Source of the DNA: Romanomermis culicivorax
Lineage: Eukaryota; Nematoda; Enoplea; Mermithida; Mermithidae
Assembly: GCA_963922205.1 (NCBI GenBank)
Contig: CAWUHX010000015.1
Location: 1,550,001-1,614,000 of the forward strand
Reading direction: 5' to 3'
Length of the DNA: 64,000 nucleotides
The notes below the pieces were generated by a model. That model saw nothing but the letters and a program-made list of their open reading frames with translations. It was not told the DNA's origin and did not search any database. Positions 45,801 through 57,627 of the stretch are shown here, piece by piece. How positions within the stretch are numbered: the first letter of the stretch is position 1; each line of letters opens with the position of its first letter. Made by a program: the position numbers and the translations under genes.

Positions 45801-48274
45801 GTGAATATCCACACTTGAAAACTTTTTCGACATTTCAGCTAAGCTAATGTAAGTGAAGGCATTGGAAACTTTTAGAATCGAGCGTTTCCTAAAACCGGCC
45901 ACAAAACACGAGTGAATGGCTGACTACCTTCTATAAAAATACCTTATATTGTCCAGGAATTTTGGAGGAGGCTAACATATGGCAGAAAGCGACAAATTTC
46001 GGCTTCGAAGACGCTTTGAAGTCGTTCAAACGCAAAAATCTCGTTCGTATATCTTTGGCTACACTTTCTTCATCGTACGTTACAACTTCTGATCCGTCTT
46101 CTAAAGCTCTGAATATATGCGAAGAAAATTGTGACTGGAGATAGAAGAGTTTAAAGTTGTTGAATCTGACATTAAGACTCTATAATAACCAAAGATTCTC
46201 GCAATTAAAAAAGAAGTAAATACGAAAATCGTCAAATAAGCTATACTATGCGAAAATAAAAGTTTTTTGTTGAGTAATGAATAATTCGCTTTACTTGTCT
46301 CTCTTTTTAGCCAATTTCCTTAATTTCTTTTTTATCCGTTCCTCAGTTTGTTTAGTAGTTAGAATACTGTATGCGTCGACATGCGTTCCTCCATGACCCT
46401 TGAAAAATAAATTTTACGACGAAAAATCTTACGATAGTGCATTCTTACCAAACAGAGAAGTAATTTTTGATCCGAACTCAATGTCAATTGAGTCACTCGT
46501 CCTTTGGCGTGTCGTAAAATTGTACCGAATTTCTTGATACGAAGGATATTCTGGATTAAATTTTTCGTTGAATATAAAATATGAAATGCTTTCAAGTTTA
46601 ACAACAATAAAATTACGTTAGCTTGCTCATCTTCCAAGTCCTTTATTGAATTATCATCGTCTTCTGCGTCAATTTTTGCCCTCTTTTCTTGATTTTCTCC
46701 ATCGTCGGATTCTGTTTTCTAGATATTTAAAGAGCAGTTTTTAAGAATGTATATATTACATATACATGTAAAATGTATAACGAAATTTCACTCACGATGT
46801 TAGAAGTTTGCGGTTCATTTTCATCTTGAATCCAAGTTATGTCGAAAACACGCAATTCATTTTCGGCTCCACCGGTGATCAATTGAGTTTCTGATCGTAC
46901 AAAAGCAAAGTCCCAAACCTGAGAAGTAAAATTATTAACAATTATGAGTTCGCAGTCATTTTGATTGAGAAAGTCGCTTTCAATCGTTCTATTTTCAACT
47001 AAGCTTCTCAGATTCTTTATATTAAATATCCCAACTCCTACAATCGATTAAATTTTCTTGGAAAATTTTTTTCCGCGCTTCAGTAATGCATTTCATTATA
47101 CATTTCATTATCAATGAATCGCAAATTATGTATAATAATAATTAATTTCACCTCGTTCCGATGGTCAGACAACGTATAGAAACAATGTTGAGACGACAAA
47201 TCCCAAAATTTGATCAACGAATCTTTTGAACTAAATTAAAAAATTAATGGAATTAAAACCGTCTCGACAGTGAACTTGTTTCAATGTACCTGGTAACGAG
47301 GATTGAAGACTTTCTAATTAATTTGCATTGGGTAACTGGCGCTTGGTGACCCATCAATTTGTAAAGGCCTGACTCATTCACAATATCCCAAACGATGATA
47401 ACGCAGTCCTAAAATATGATAAAAACTATACGTTTTATACGACATAGAAAATTTTTCGAATGCTTCAAACGACAACCTCCCGAATGCAGAATTGAATTAA
47501 AAATTCAGTTTTCTGAAACAATAGATTTAAAGCAAGATAAAAATTGTATGAATAACAACCAAAATTAAACGATCAAGGATCAAGGATGGATCTTTTGGGA
47601 TCATGCGGACTTTAAATATTTGGTTAATTTTGGTGATTCAAGGATTGAAAATTTAACTTTTTTCTACTTCATTAATTTAAAAATCACGCCGAATCATTTC
47701 TCAAGCACATCATGCTGCAAATAATGATAATGTCCGAAAGTTAATTTTTTTGCCAGGAGTCCATATACAGATATTACTTTTTTGTTTTTGAAAAAAAAAA
47801 CAAAATTTTTCTTTGGGAATCAAAAAATTATGTTTTAAACTCACTTTACCGCCCGATACAAGAAGTAAACCATCAGCGCTATAATCCAAGCACGTAATCG
47901 ACGATTTATGACCCGAAAAAGTCAATTTGGCATCACCCGCTTGTTTACTATCGAAAATATTGATCGTTCCGTCAGCATAACCTACCGCGAAATGCCGATC
48001 GTCAGGCGAACATCGTATCTGAACGGCTAAACTTTTGCCGCCGTTGTAGACGGCGATCTGGCAAAACAAAAAAACCGTAAAAATGAATTTTGTTAGATCG
48101 AATAGTGCATTTTTTTACCTTCTCTTCTTTCTTTAAATCCCACGCGTATACATTTTCGCAAGCAGCGACCAAACAAACTTTTGATGATAGATAGCAAATA
48201 TTACAAGAATTCGACGCGACAACGTTACATATGCCGGCGGGAACAAATTTCAAGTATTGTTTCGTAACACCCAT
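39824..48274 (-). CDS. WDR3: WDR3/UTP12 (Dip2) WD-repeat protein, 21 exons, complete
   Basis: Exons: 48274-48119, 48057-47845, 47408-47290, 47230-47152, 46918-46796, 46718-46449, 46398-46295, 46108-45943, 45659-45342, 44413-44312, 44253-44180, 44102-43961, 43139-42982, 41661-41550, 41490-41356, 41289-41242, 41184-41047, 40975-40890, 40492-40364, 40130-40037, 39976-39824. Phases agree throughout and give 972 residues, close to the animal family length. The protein is a UtpB subunit of the small-subunit processome, acting in nucleolar 18S rRNA maturation. Hallmarks: start [11 protein letters not shown], repeats such as [20 protein letters not shown] and [13 protein letters not shown], an acidic linker (exon 6), a basic stretch (exon 7), and a C-terminal Utp12 domain ending in a Lys-rich tail. 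Donors of exons 9, 10 and 12 (GTTTCA, GTTAGA, GTTAAT) are weak. Confidence 0.95.
40588..40836. repeat. MITE-like repeat related to the CATACATGCAC family, in WDR3
   Basis: It starts CATACATGCACATAGGGGGG and ends near CCGTGTATGTCTG, with G- and C-runs as in the hAT-like copies. The internal body differs. It lies in the intron between exons 18 and 19. Confidence 0.4.
41700..42940. other. WDR3 intron 13 with unclassified repeat
   Basis: About 1.3 kb between exons 13 and 14. A GC-richer block at about 42285-42540, with runs like GGGAGGTTGGGGGGACTC, looks like an inserted repeat but has no visible terminal repeats. The frame through it is not coding-like. Confidence 0.4.
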
Positions 48275-49185
48275 TCTAACTGGCTCAACTAACTATGATG
48301 AAAAAGAACAAACAGTGCGAGTTGACAGCAAGAAAAATCAAATATTTTAAAACTGTCGAGTTCACGCTTGGTATGGATTTTCAGTATTGATGAGCAAATG
48401 CCAACTAAATCATGTCATTATGCATAAGTTGGATAAACTCTTTTTTTCAGCGCGCAACTTTCCAATGTCCGAGTTTTTGCGGGAATAACTGATTTTTGAG
48501 GCTATGCAACCTCATTTTATTCGTTTTTTAAGCTTTGAAATGAAGTCTCAGTATTACGCCGCTCGAGAGGATGGTAAACATAACACCGTCCGAGCATACC
48601 CGTAATACTTGAGGTCATCTCTGTGATCAGCCAAAGTGAAGAATTATGGACTACAATTGAGTTGTCTTTCTTTCCGGCGTGTTGCGCCTAAATTTTTTGG
48701 ATTTCTATAATCTAGAGCGCTCAGAAATGAATCTTTCTAAGACTTATTCCACGATTTAAGGTTTAAATTTTCAGTCTCGAATGATGTTCAGATTAGCGCA
48801 ATGGGCTGATATCTTCAATCATTTAATCAGCTACGAAATTATCTTGTAGTCAAAGATGTTTCATAGATTCGGACGAAACAGCAAAATTCATAAATAAAGT
48901 TTCGGTCCCAAACTGTCATTGTCCCAAACTGATGATGCTCTAATTATTTGCCAAATGCAGAAAGATTACATATGTTCAGAAAATTCCAAAGCTTTCATAG
49001 ACCACAAAATGATTTTGTGAAGGTAATCGAAAAAATCTTGACTTTCGTCAAATATTAAGACGCAATATCAATGATCTGATCATAGACTAAATAATGAGAT
49101 GAGACCGTGTAGGTGGTAAAAGTAAGTGAAGTGGACATGTTAACGGTCGAGAATGAGCTGGATTATTGTAAAGAAGGATCATACG
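48275..49185. other. WDR3 upstream and intergenic DNA
   Basis: No gene recognised. Just 5' of the WDR3 start, the minus strand reads TTTTTCATCATAG, which could be a splice acceptor, including a trans-splice acceptor if the host is a nematode; this is speculation. Confidence 0.4.
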
Positions 49186-49911
49186 GAAGGGCGCGAAGCG
49201 CCGAAAAATTTTCAGTTTTTGATCTTAACTGCACCAAAATTTACCTTTCCGACTTCGTACCACCAAATTCTTTTCACCATTTGGCGAAAGAACCAAATTT
49301 TTTTTTGCGTCCCCTGATTTTTTTGCCAAACCAATCAAATGGATGACAGTTCTGGCTCGACAACAGTGTTTTTTGTTCACGGAAATTTGTGACAATCGGC
49401 GGCACAAGAGGCCAAAAAGATTTATGTCAGCGGAACAAAAAAAATTTTCTGATTAGAAACGTTACTGAAAACTGCGAAAATGTTTTCGGCCAAAAGTCTG
49501 CTAAAACACAATCAAAGGTATATTTAACGCAGTAATATAAGTAAAAATTTTCAGGTAGCCACGTCAGTGAGATAAGAAAAAACTGTGCGAGAAAACAATT
49601 TACGATTTAAAAAAATGGAATGCTGCGAAAATTAAAATCACTCTATAGAATTCGAAAGGAAATTCATATATTTAATTTTGAACTACGAATATCTTGCTAA
49701 CAACGAGGGTAAAACCCTCAACTTCGAACACATTTGTGTTGTAAACGTCTGAATTATTCGATTTGAAAGATTTTCACGTTCTGTTTTTTCCGGCAAAAAG
49801 GCTGATTTGCGTCGACTATTTTCTGAAAAAACAACGTGAACATCTTTCAAGTTGAATGATCAAGACGTTGAAACACAAATGTGTTCGTAATTAGGAACGT
49901 GTTCAAAGTCT

Positions 49912-49960
49912 GAGATTTTTTTCCTCAAATGGGGTCTTTCGAGGAAAAAATTTTGGGCAT
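49912..49960. repeat. Variable-word hairpin unit, word TTTCCTC
   Basis: TTTTTTTCCTC is followed by GAGGAAAAAATTTTGGGC. The spacer AAAAAATTTTGGGC is the same as in other units; the word is private to this copy. Confidence 0.55.
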
Positions 49961-51382
49961 GGTTATTATTGTAGAAAAATTTTGTGGAATTCAAAACCGA
50001 AAAGATGCATTTTGGTGCACTTTAAAAGGTCAAAATTTCAAAATTTTCCGGCGCTGGGTATAATAATCATCATTTTCTATTAGGCGCCGCCGTCAGCATA
50101 ATCTATATACTTCCACTACTAATTAATGCTTACCAGTTTCTATCAATCAAGTTAGTTCGTCTAATTATGTACATAGCCGTTAACAGTCAGTATTTCGCAG
50201 AAAACAGAAATTTTTCATCAATTCTCTCAAATTTTCTTTCGATGCTTGGAATTTTTTAAACGTTTGCAGCCTAAACTTTTGCGGAGATGGAAATTGAAGA
50301 CATCATTCTAGACTGCGATTTTAGAACTTCTGTTCACGAATATCTATTAGAGAGATTTATTTTTCAGCGTTTTAGAATATAAAAACCCGAAAATTTTTCT
50401 GGCGCTTCGCACCGGAATGGGGAACAAATTACACTTCATCAGTTTGATTTTAATTTATTTCTCAACGTTGTGAAGGTTTATTTTCCAGCGTTTTAGAAGG
50501 TGGAAATTCAATTTTTTTCCGGCGCGGAGCGCCGGACCAAGAACTAAATAAAATTAGATGATTCTAATCGGAACCACAGGAATGTTGATAGCGGATAAAT
50601 TCATGGAAACTCTATCGTTAAGATGCTTTACCCGCTCTTGTAGAACACCAATATATTCTTCATGAGCTCATTTTGACAACACATGTAACGGGGCCACGAG
50701 GTCTGGGGCATTGGGCGACTGCCGGGGGTTAGTAATTCCCAAAATTTAGGATGGAAGGGTCTGTCAAGGAAAAAATCGATTTTTTCACGAAAAAAGTCCG
50801 AAAAATAGTTCAAAAAATTGTATTTTTTTCTAAAAAGACCGAAAAAATGTACTCATGACGCGAGGCGCCAAGAAAATCCATGTTTTTACCATTTTTTGTT
50901 CAAAAATTGACATTTTTCATAAAAAAATTGACATTTTTCAGTATTTTTCCGACCGAAAGTATGGGAGTCCTAACAGCTACCATATGGCTAGCCATTGGAT
51001 TGGAAAATCATGAGGGGGCGGTCGCCCAATGGCTAGCCATATGATCGACGATTTCTGGGGGGTTCCCATAGCACTCTCCCCCAATTACTTGTATGATTTT
51101 GAAAAATTTTCGCAATTTTTTCTCTCATTTTTGCAGGTTTCTGACTCAAAATACAACAAAATGCTTGGGTTAGGGTATGCTTCTAAATTGCATAAAAAAG
51201 CATCCGTAGCCACATTATAAACGCTTTTAAAAATGTGGGAAATTTTTGGAAAACGAGGGAAAAAATTTTGGGTTCGGTTCTCATGTGGAAAAAATCTTCG
51301 AGGAAAAAACGGTGCAGTGAGATAAGAGAAACTGATCGGGAAAACGGTTTATATGATTCAGAAAAAAATCAAATGCTGAGAG
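49961..51382. other. Intergenic repeat-rich DNA
   Basis: It holds degenerate pieces of the 49-58 kb repeat family and a duplicated ATGGCTAGCCAT-type stretch near 50980-51045. No gene recognised. Confidence 0.4.
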
Positions 51383-52276
51383 CAGGGTGCCCCCTGACTT
51401 TTCAAAACAAAATTCCCGGTTTTTTTCGGTTTTCCCGGTACCTTTTAACAATTTTTCCCGGTTCAATATAAGCTTAAAACAATGACACAAGGGTAATGTA
51501 AACAAGAATGAAGAAGTGCAATAAAATGTTAGTATACTAATTGAAATTCTAATACATAACAATATGCAAAAACTTGTAAATTCTGGAGTCTACATGGCAT
51601 TACATTCTGGTGATTGGTGCTTTCAACCGAACTTTTCACGCGCATAATGTATTGAAATTTTTCGTACCTTAAAAGTTCGGTGGGTTGAGGCACTTTACTC
51701 ATCAAAATGTATTTCTCCCAAGAGTCTCCCCTAATATCGGGGTAAGAAGAGGGCATTGGTCAGGTTTATGATCAAATTTACATTTCGTGATGTGTAAATT
51801 TCTAGTGTCCGTTTATGACCTAATGATATCTGTAGAAGTACGACCAGAAGACAGCGAAGTCGTCGCAATGATCAAGGAATTATTAGATTCGAGAATAAGA
51901 CCTACGGTGCAAGAGGATGGCGGCGATATAACCTTCGTTGAAAGTAAGACTGTTAAGGCAACGCTGCGAAAAATTGGGATATCCTACAGATTTTCGCATT
52001 TGGTGCATTCCTCTTATGACTCAGCAACTGGTTTCATTTACAACAGTGGCAATACTTCATCTTCAATTATGTAGTTCTATAACCCTTATGTTCAGATGTT
52101 CGTAATGAAAATAAAGGCATTTGAAAAAAATTTATTCGTCAAATCACAAGAACGAAACTGATATTACGCAAAAATTCCTTACTAAGGACAAAATTCCCGG
52201 TTTTTTTCCCGGTTTTCCCGGCTCTTAAAAAAATTCCCGGCTTTTTCCCGGTTTTCCCGGTCCAGGGGGCGCCCTG
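51383..52276. mobile_element. Non-autonomous TIR element carrying an NFU1 exon
   Basis: The left end CAGGGTGCCCCCTGA is the near-inverse of the right end TCCAGGGGGCGCCCTG. Subterminal AATTCCCGGTTTT-type repeats point inward at both ends, as in the neighbouring element at 53329. CAGGG ends are common in hAT-type elements. A clear target duplication was not seen (TGAGAG left, TGAAAG right). The 894-bp body holds one exon of NFU1 with flanking intron sequence. Confidence 0.7.
51836..51943 (+). pseudogene. NFU1: Isolated NFU1 iron-sulfur scaffold exon
   Basis: The 108-bp exon is bounded by an acceptor (TATCTGTAG) and donor (A|GTAAGA). It encodes the start of the NifU C-terminal domain: [20 protein letters not shown] then TVQEDGGDI, which closely matches mitochondrial NFU1. 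The next part of the domain, with the CxxC cluster-binding motif, and all 5' exons are missing nearby. It is therefore a fragment, most simply a captured piece of the host gene inside a transposon. A widely spaced real NFU1 gene with exons I failed to see is the alternative. Confidence 0.7.
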
Positions 52277-52440
52277 TGAAAGAATTCAGATATTTTTATA
52301 GTTTGTCAGGAAGTTTATATTTTCTTAAATTTTCAGCTACGAATTTCTTCTTAACAATGGTGGAGAAAGTAAATTACGAATGTCTATAAGTCGTGTCGCG
52401 TAAATTTTGGTTGAAACATTGTGCCAACAACAGGGTTTTT

Positions 52441-52511
52441 TTCCGCACAGTGCGGAATTTTTTTGGGCTGTGCGGAAAAATTTTTGAGAATTTTCCGCAC
52501 AGAACGGAAAT
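52441..52511. repeat. Variable-word hairpin unit, word TTCCGCAC
   Basis: TTCCGCACAGTGCGGAA (52441-52457), then TGTGCGGAAA, then TTTCCGCACAGAACGGAAA (to 52511). The word and its complement recur five times; spacers are A/T runs with TTTTTGGGC. Confidence 0.8.
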
Positions 52512-53328
52512 TTTTTGGGCGTTTCTACTGCTGGCATTGATGAAACGGTGCATTTTGGTGCAATTTAAATGGTCAAAATCTCAAATTTTTCCGGCGCTCC
52601 GCGCCGGCAATGAAAATAATTTATGATATTAACTACAATTAAGCTGAAGCACAGCCAAAAACAAAATTACTTTGATTTCTCGGTTGTCCCTGATTGTTTC
52701 CATCAATCTTATATGTCTCTGCCTGAGTGAGTAAACTCGTCACTTTGTAGTGTGAATTGGAATTTTCATACGAATTTGCTGATTTTTTCCACATTTCTCC
52801 ACACATTTATTTAATACCATCATTTTTCTAGGAAAAATCTAAACCGAAAGTATTACAAATTATCTGTAGAATACATTTTCCAACATTTCAGTAGCTCCTT
52901 TGTCCAAAAATTCTCTGGTGTGACGCATCAGAAGTTAAGTGTGCATGGTTATCATGATTTGAAGTTCCTCATCCCATTCATCAATTAGTAATCTTCAGTA
53001 TTAGGTTCGGATTTTGTTGAAAATTCAGATCTAATATTGATCTTCATGAATTCTTTCTCTCACTTAAAGTTTTCTGAACTTCGTGAACACAAATTTTGTC
53101 ATTGGGAAACTACACGATTTTCGACTGAAAATGCAAACCTTTTATTTTAGAGATAAAGGTTGAAAAGGCTCATTTCACAGCATTCTAGAATATAAAAATG
53201 TAGAAATTGAATCAATTAGAAAATCAATTGAAATCTATAAATCTTCAGCTCTAATCACAGAAATGACAGCAGCAACTATTAATTTTGCTTGATCAATCTA
53301 AAATAATGTTTTTGAGCTAGAAAAACAG

Positions 53329-54525
53329 CAGGGTTGCCACCGAAATGCCAAAACGAAATTCCCGGTTATTTCCCGGTTTTCCCGGTTAGTTTTATGAAAA
53401 TTCCCGGTTGGAAATACGACAAAAATGACTATAAATTATAAAAACAATATTTTCTTTTTTCTAAGGTTATTTAGAAGCATTTCAAGAAAAACAGACTACA
53501 GCAAGCAACATAATTACACTTGGTGAATATTTTATCGGGCTGAATGGTTTGGATATACAAGCGACGTGAATATTGGATTAAGATTGAAACCTTAATACAG
53601 GACTTCATAAATAAATGAAACAAGAACGTATCGAGACTGTCATGCAAGTCATGTCATGTCACAAGAACAGGCTGTTTTATGCACAGTAAATAGTTTTTTG
53701 GCTGTGCAAAACTTTTTTGGTCATATTCTGCACTAAGCAGAAATTTGTGATCGAGAAGTTATCGAAGCCTAGGATTTTTCTACTCAGGAAATCGATAAAA
53801 AAAGGCGAATTTTTCCGGCCTTTTATCCAGTTAGAATCCCACAACTTTCTGTCGTCTTAACGTAATTTATATTTTTTTCGTTGCAATTACGGTCGTTAAA
53901 TTTACTCATCTCATTGTGGATAGTTGAATGTAAATATTATGCTTGACGTATTTTTTCATCCTTTATTCAGATCTTGTTTGCATCCTTAAAATTACTCAAA
54001 ATACTTAAAAGACCTGGAATTTCGCATACAATTATGGTTAATAGAGCTTTTTTAAAATAAAATTCCTTGACTTTTCCTGTCGTTTTCCAGGAATTTTTGA
54101 GGTTTCTCCGGGGTTAAAAATAATTCATACACTTGAGCATGTGTTTCCAACCAGCTATATAATGCCGTCAACAATTATAAAACCAAAAACATCAGTCATT
54201 TTTCATAAATTGGGTCAAAACGACAGAAATCAAATCTGTTCTGGACTGAAAAAAAGCAAATAAAATTCAGAAATCAGGCAACCAACCAAAAATTGAGATT
54301 TTTCAACCAGCAAGAACTTCTGTCGTTTCTCTGTACCGAAGAAGAGCTATAAACACGTATAACATTATGATGCAGACACGATAATAAGACATTCTATTAA
54401 ATTTGTTTTAAAATAACATTTTTACTTTTCAAAATTCCCGGTTATTTCCCGGATTTCCCGGTTTTCCCGGTTCTAAAAAAAATTCCCGGTTGTTTCCCGG
54501 TTTTCCCGGTTCGGTGGCAACCCTG
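53329..54525. mobile_element. TIR element CAGGGTTGCCACCGAA with inner CCCGG repeats
   Basis: Perfect 16-bp terminal inverted repeats (CAGGGTTGCCACCGAA at left, its complement at right) and a flanking direct repeat AACAG (53324-53328 and 54526-54530). Arrays of TTCCCGGTT words lie just inside both ends. The 1.2-kb body has no long ORF; it contains a piece of the TATAGTCTG MITE family (near 53465-53505). Confidence 0.85.
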
Positions 54526-54610
54526 AACAGATACTTTCCATTATTTTCTTGGCAATCTATAATTTTTGCTCATTTCACACATTTTTCAAATAATTTAAAC
54601 GTCGAACGGA

Positions 54611-54680
54611 AAAAATTTTCGTGTGCGGAAAAAATGTTGGGTCACTTCCGCACGGTGCGGATGAAGGCGGGCGGAAAAAA
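54611..54680. repeat. Variable-word hairpin unit, word TTCCGCAC (second copy)
   Basis: GTGTGCGGAAAAAATGTTGGG, then ACTTCCGCACGGTGCGGATG, then GGGCGGAAAAAA. Word shared with the unit at 52441. Confidence 0.75.
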
Positions 54681-54982
54681 ACCCTGGCCAACAATGTCAA
54701 TTTTTCTGTTAGAATCAGACACCAAAAAAAAATTTCGGTTCCCAATACCACTAAATGAGCATAGGAAGTTAACAATTTCGATTCATTTACCAGTAAGTCA
54801 TTGATAATCTCAAAATCTGTTGCGATAATACAAATTCAAATGAAATTCACTCGCGTTCTAGACAGAAAAAAGAAGTTAGTAATCATACCCATCAATTCAG
54901 CGCGAACCCCCAAGAAAATTTTGCGTTTTCGGCCCCCAAAATGACTAAAAATCATGGAAATTTTACCTTAGACCAGTCAAAA

Positions 54983-55075
54983 AATTTGTGCCTATTGGCA
55001 CAAACGCTCAAAAAATTTTCTGTCAATCCAAATTTTTTGTGCCAAAAACCATGTTCTGGCATAAAAAAATGGCAA
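54983..55075. repeat. Variable-word hairpin unit, word TTTGTGCC
   Basis: TTTGTGCCTATTGGCACAAA (54985-55004), then TTTTTTGTGCC, then TGGCATAAA. It is laid out like the unit at 56150. Confidence 0.75.
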
Positions 55076-55152
55076 CACTATGCAACCAATATTCATTTCA
55101 ATTTTCATTAATTTCAATTTCATCACACTCAATTTATACACTAATTCTCACT

Positions 55153-55217
55153 GTTTTTTTCCACATTTGCACTATAACGTGGAAAAAAATTTTGAGGTTT
55201 TTCCACAAATGTGGAAG
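55153..55217. repeat. Variable-word hairpin unit, word TTTCCAC
   Basis: TTTTTTTCCACATTTG, then CGTGGAAAAAAATTTTGAGG, then TTTTTCCACAAATGTGGAA. The word or its complement appears four times. Confidence 0.75.
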
Positions 55218-55830
55218 AAAAATTTGAGGTTTTCATATTGAAAAGATGCATTTTGGTGCATTTTAGGAGGTCCAAATCTCAAAATTTTCCGGCGCAACTT
55301 TAATAATCATTACTATTTATTATCAAGCTCAGGTGCGGCTTTTAGCATGTCTACCTTCACTTACCATTTAATCGTTTATAGTTTTCATCATCTTAAAAGT
55401 ATTATTTAATGTTTAATGGGCAATCTTGCATATTATATCTCTATATTTAATGAAGATCTGCATTTTTTCCTTCATAGATTTTTTTGAGAAAGATCAACAC
55501 GTCAACTCTGTCAGCTTTTTGAAGCGTTTGTTCTTTTCCTAACGTAAATTCAATTCAAAAGCTTCATGGAAGAATTTTTGTAAGATTTCTACACTTCTGA
55601 CTCATTGCTTTTCGGCTAAATTAAAGAAAGGTTAAGAACAAATTAATGGTCTTAAATCTTTCGAATGATAAATTTCTAGAAATTACGATCTATGAACACA
55701 AAATTTAAATCTAATTTTTGAGATAGAACGATTATCAGAATGCTTTAAAAAGCTCAAAAACACTTAAATAAAGCGTTTATGACTTATGATCATTTTCAAG
55801 CGAAAAACGAGGATTTTAAGACCAAAAAAA

Positions 55831-55896
55831 TTTTTTTCCACATGTGAAAAAAAATTTGACCCCTTTCCACATGTGTGGAAAGAAGTTCGTGGAAAA
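55831..55896. repeat. Variable-word hairpin unit, word TTTCCAC (second copy)
   Basis: TTTTTTTCCACATGTGAAAA, then CTTTCCACATGTGTGGAAAG, then CGTGGAAAAAAG. The spacer AAAAAAATTTGACCCC resembles that of the TTTCCCC units. Confidence 0.75.
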
Positions 55897-56150
55897 AAGT
55901 GTTTCCAATCAAACTGAATGAACAGTGGAAGTTAACTATTTCTATTCATTTTTTAGTCATTGACAATTTTAAAGTTTGTTGTGATCATACAAATATACTA
56001 TTCAAATACAATTCTTTCAGGTTCTAGACAAATAAAAGCATAACTTACTAATACTTATTGATTCGGCGCAAAGCGCCGAGAGAATTTTACGTCACCAACG
56101 CCTAAAATGACTAAAAATCAAGGGAATTCAGCCTTCGAACAGTCAAAAAA

Positions 56151-56232
56151 TTTGTGCCAATTGGCACAAAGGCCCAAAATTTTTTGTGCCATTCCAAATT
56201 TTTGCGTGCCAAAAACCAAGTTTTGGCACAAA
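56151..56232. repeat. Variable-word hairpin unit, word TTTGTGCC (second copy)
   Basis: TTTGTGCCAATTGGCACAAA (56151-56170), TTTTTGTGCC (56181-56190), CGTGCC, and TTGGCACAAA (56223-56232). Confidence 0.8.
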
Positions 56233-56689
56233 ATAAACACTGATAACATTCATTGATTCGGCGCAAAGCGCCGAAAATTTTTTGCATTTCCAGCCACGAA
56301 AACGTCTAAAATCAAGGAAATTGGGTAAATTAGGGGTGGCAGTGGCCGCCGAATTTACCCTACCTTTAAAATTTTCCTTAGGCTTAGGCTTAGGGTACAG
56401 CAGCTGCGCCTGAAGGGCGCAGCGCTGTTGAGGCTCTTCCAAATGAATAATTTGAAGAACGATGAAGAAGAAAAGGTGGACGAATATGGGGACATCATTG
56501 CATAAGTGAGGATAATGATTATGCAAATTTTTGCCATAACTTCGCTTTGGCGCTTTTCCCATGCATAATTTCACTTGTTCTTTCTTCCCTTCATCATGAA
56601 AACCCCCAAGAACCGGCGTCAGAGAAATTTCGGCGTGGCCACCGCCATCCGTAAAAATTCCAAAATTTTAAGCGTTTGTGCCAATCACT

Positions 56690-56787
56690 GTTTTTTTTTC
56701 CCCAAATCGTGCTTTTTCGGGAAAAAAAATTCGGAAAGGGGAAAAAAATTTTGGGCTCTTTCCCCATTTGGGGAAGAAAATTTTGGG
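56690..56787. repeat. Variable-word hairpin unit, word TTTCCCC
   Basis: TTTTTTTCCCCAAA, then AAAGGGGAAAAAAATTTTGG, then CTTTCCCCATTTGGGGAAG, then TTTTGGGG. It is followed by the shared AGATGCATTTTGGTGCATTT block and a CCGGCGC palindrome. Confidence 0.8.
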
Positions 56788-57627
56788 GATCGGATACAGA
56801 AAAGATGCATTTTGGTGCATTTTAGAAGGTCATAATCTCAAAATTTTCCGGCGCTTCGCGCCGATTACAACTTTAATAATCATTATTATGCATTACTAAC
56901 CCCTGGCGCGGCTTTTAGCATGTCTACTTTCATTTATCATATAATCTATAATAGTTTTCATCATCTTGAACGTATTATCTCATGTTTTCATTGGTAATCT
57001 TCAATATTTTATCATGATATTTAATGAAGATTCGCATTTTTTCCTTTTGAGAAAGATCAATACGTCAAGTCTCTAAGCTTTTTGATGCAATTATTTCTTT
57101 TCTAACGTAAAATCAATTTAAATGCTTCATGGAAATATCTTTCGGAAATTTATACTCCGCTTACTCATATATTTTCGACCAAAGTATGAGAGTTTACAAA
57201 TAAATTATACTGGTTTTAAAATTTTTCAAGTAAAATTCTAGAAATTACGACTTTTGAACACAAAATTCAAATCTACTTCTTGAAATAAACGTTCGGAAAA
57301 TTGATTTTCTAGCGTCGCAGAATATCAATACCCAAAAAATTTTTCCGGCGCATCGCGCCGGAAAGATTAACATCTCTTTTAGGTTCTCACTTGTCAACAT
57401 GGAGGACTTAACCATCGATTTCTCATGTAATTCAAAGTCATTATGCTTTTGGATAGTTTGCTTGAAAGTTTGTTCCAATGCTTGTAGATTAAACTTTGAA
57501 CTCGAAAATTTCAATTTTTTCCTCAATTTTGATGAATTAACGGGTCTAAAAACACCAGAAGGCTTGAAAAAGCCCAAAAACACGTAAATAAAGCGTCTGT
57601 GAGCATTTTTAAGCGAAAAAAACGACT

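Larger units (their letters stand above)
49189..57361. repeat. Dispersed CCGGCGC-nnn-GCGCCGG palindromes
   Basis: Short G+C palindromes in AT-rich DNA, nearly always next to AAAATTTT: near 49189, 50400, 50519-50535, 52591-52607, 56064-56078, 56259-56273, 56848-56863 and 57345-57361. The stem is CCGGCGC/GCGCCGG; the three-base loop varies (TTC, GGA, TCC, AAA, ATC). Both orientations occur. In four places the motif follows a shared block containing GCATTTTGGTGCA. Confidence 0.85.

Noticed and set aside
45962..46144. 60-codon plus-strand frame
   Set aside because: Antisense to WDR3 exon 8, which joins in phase with its neighbours.
47710..47790. Coding-like SNICIW stretch as WDR3 exon 3
   Set aside because: Joining it would break phase or drop a repeat strand; exon 47408-47290 ([16 protein letters not shown]) fits the family and the phase.
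51529..51756. Minus-strand 75-codon frame as a second captured exon
   Set aside because: No recognised domain and no convincing pair of splice sites.
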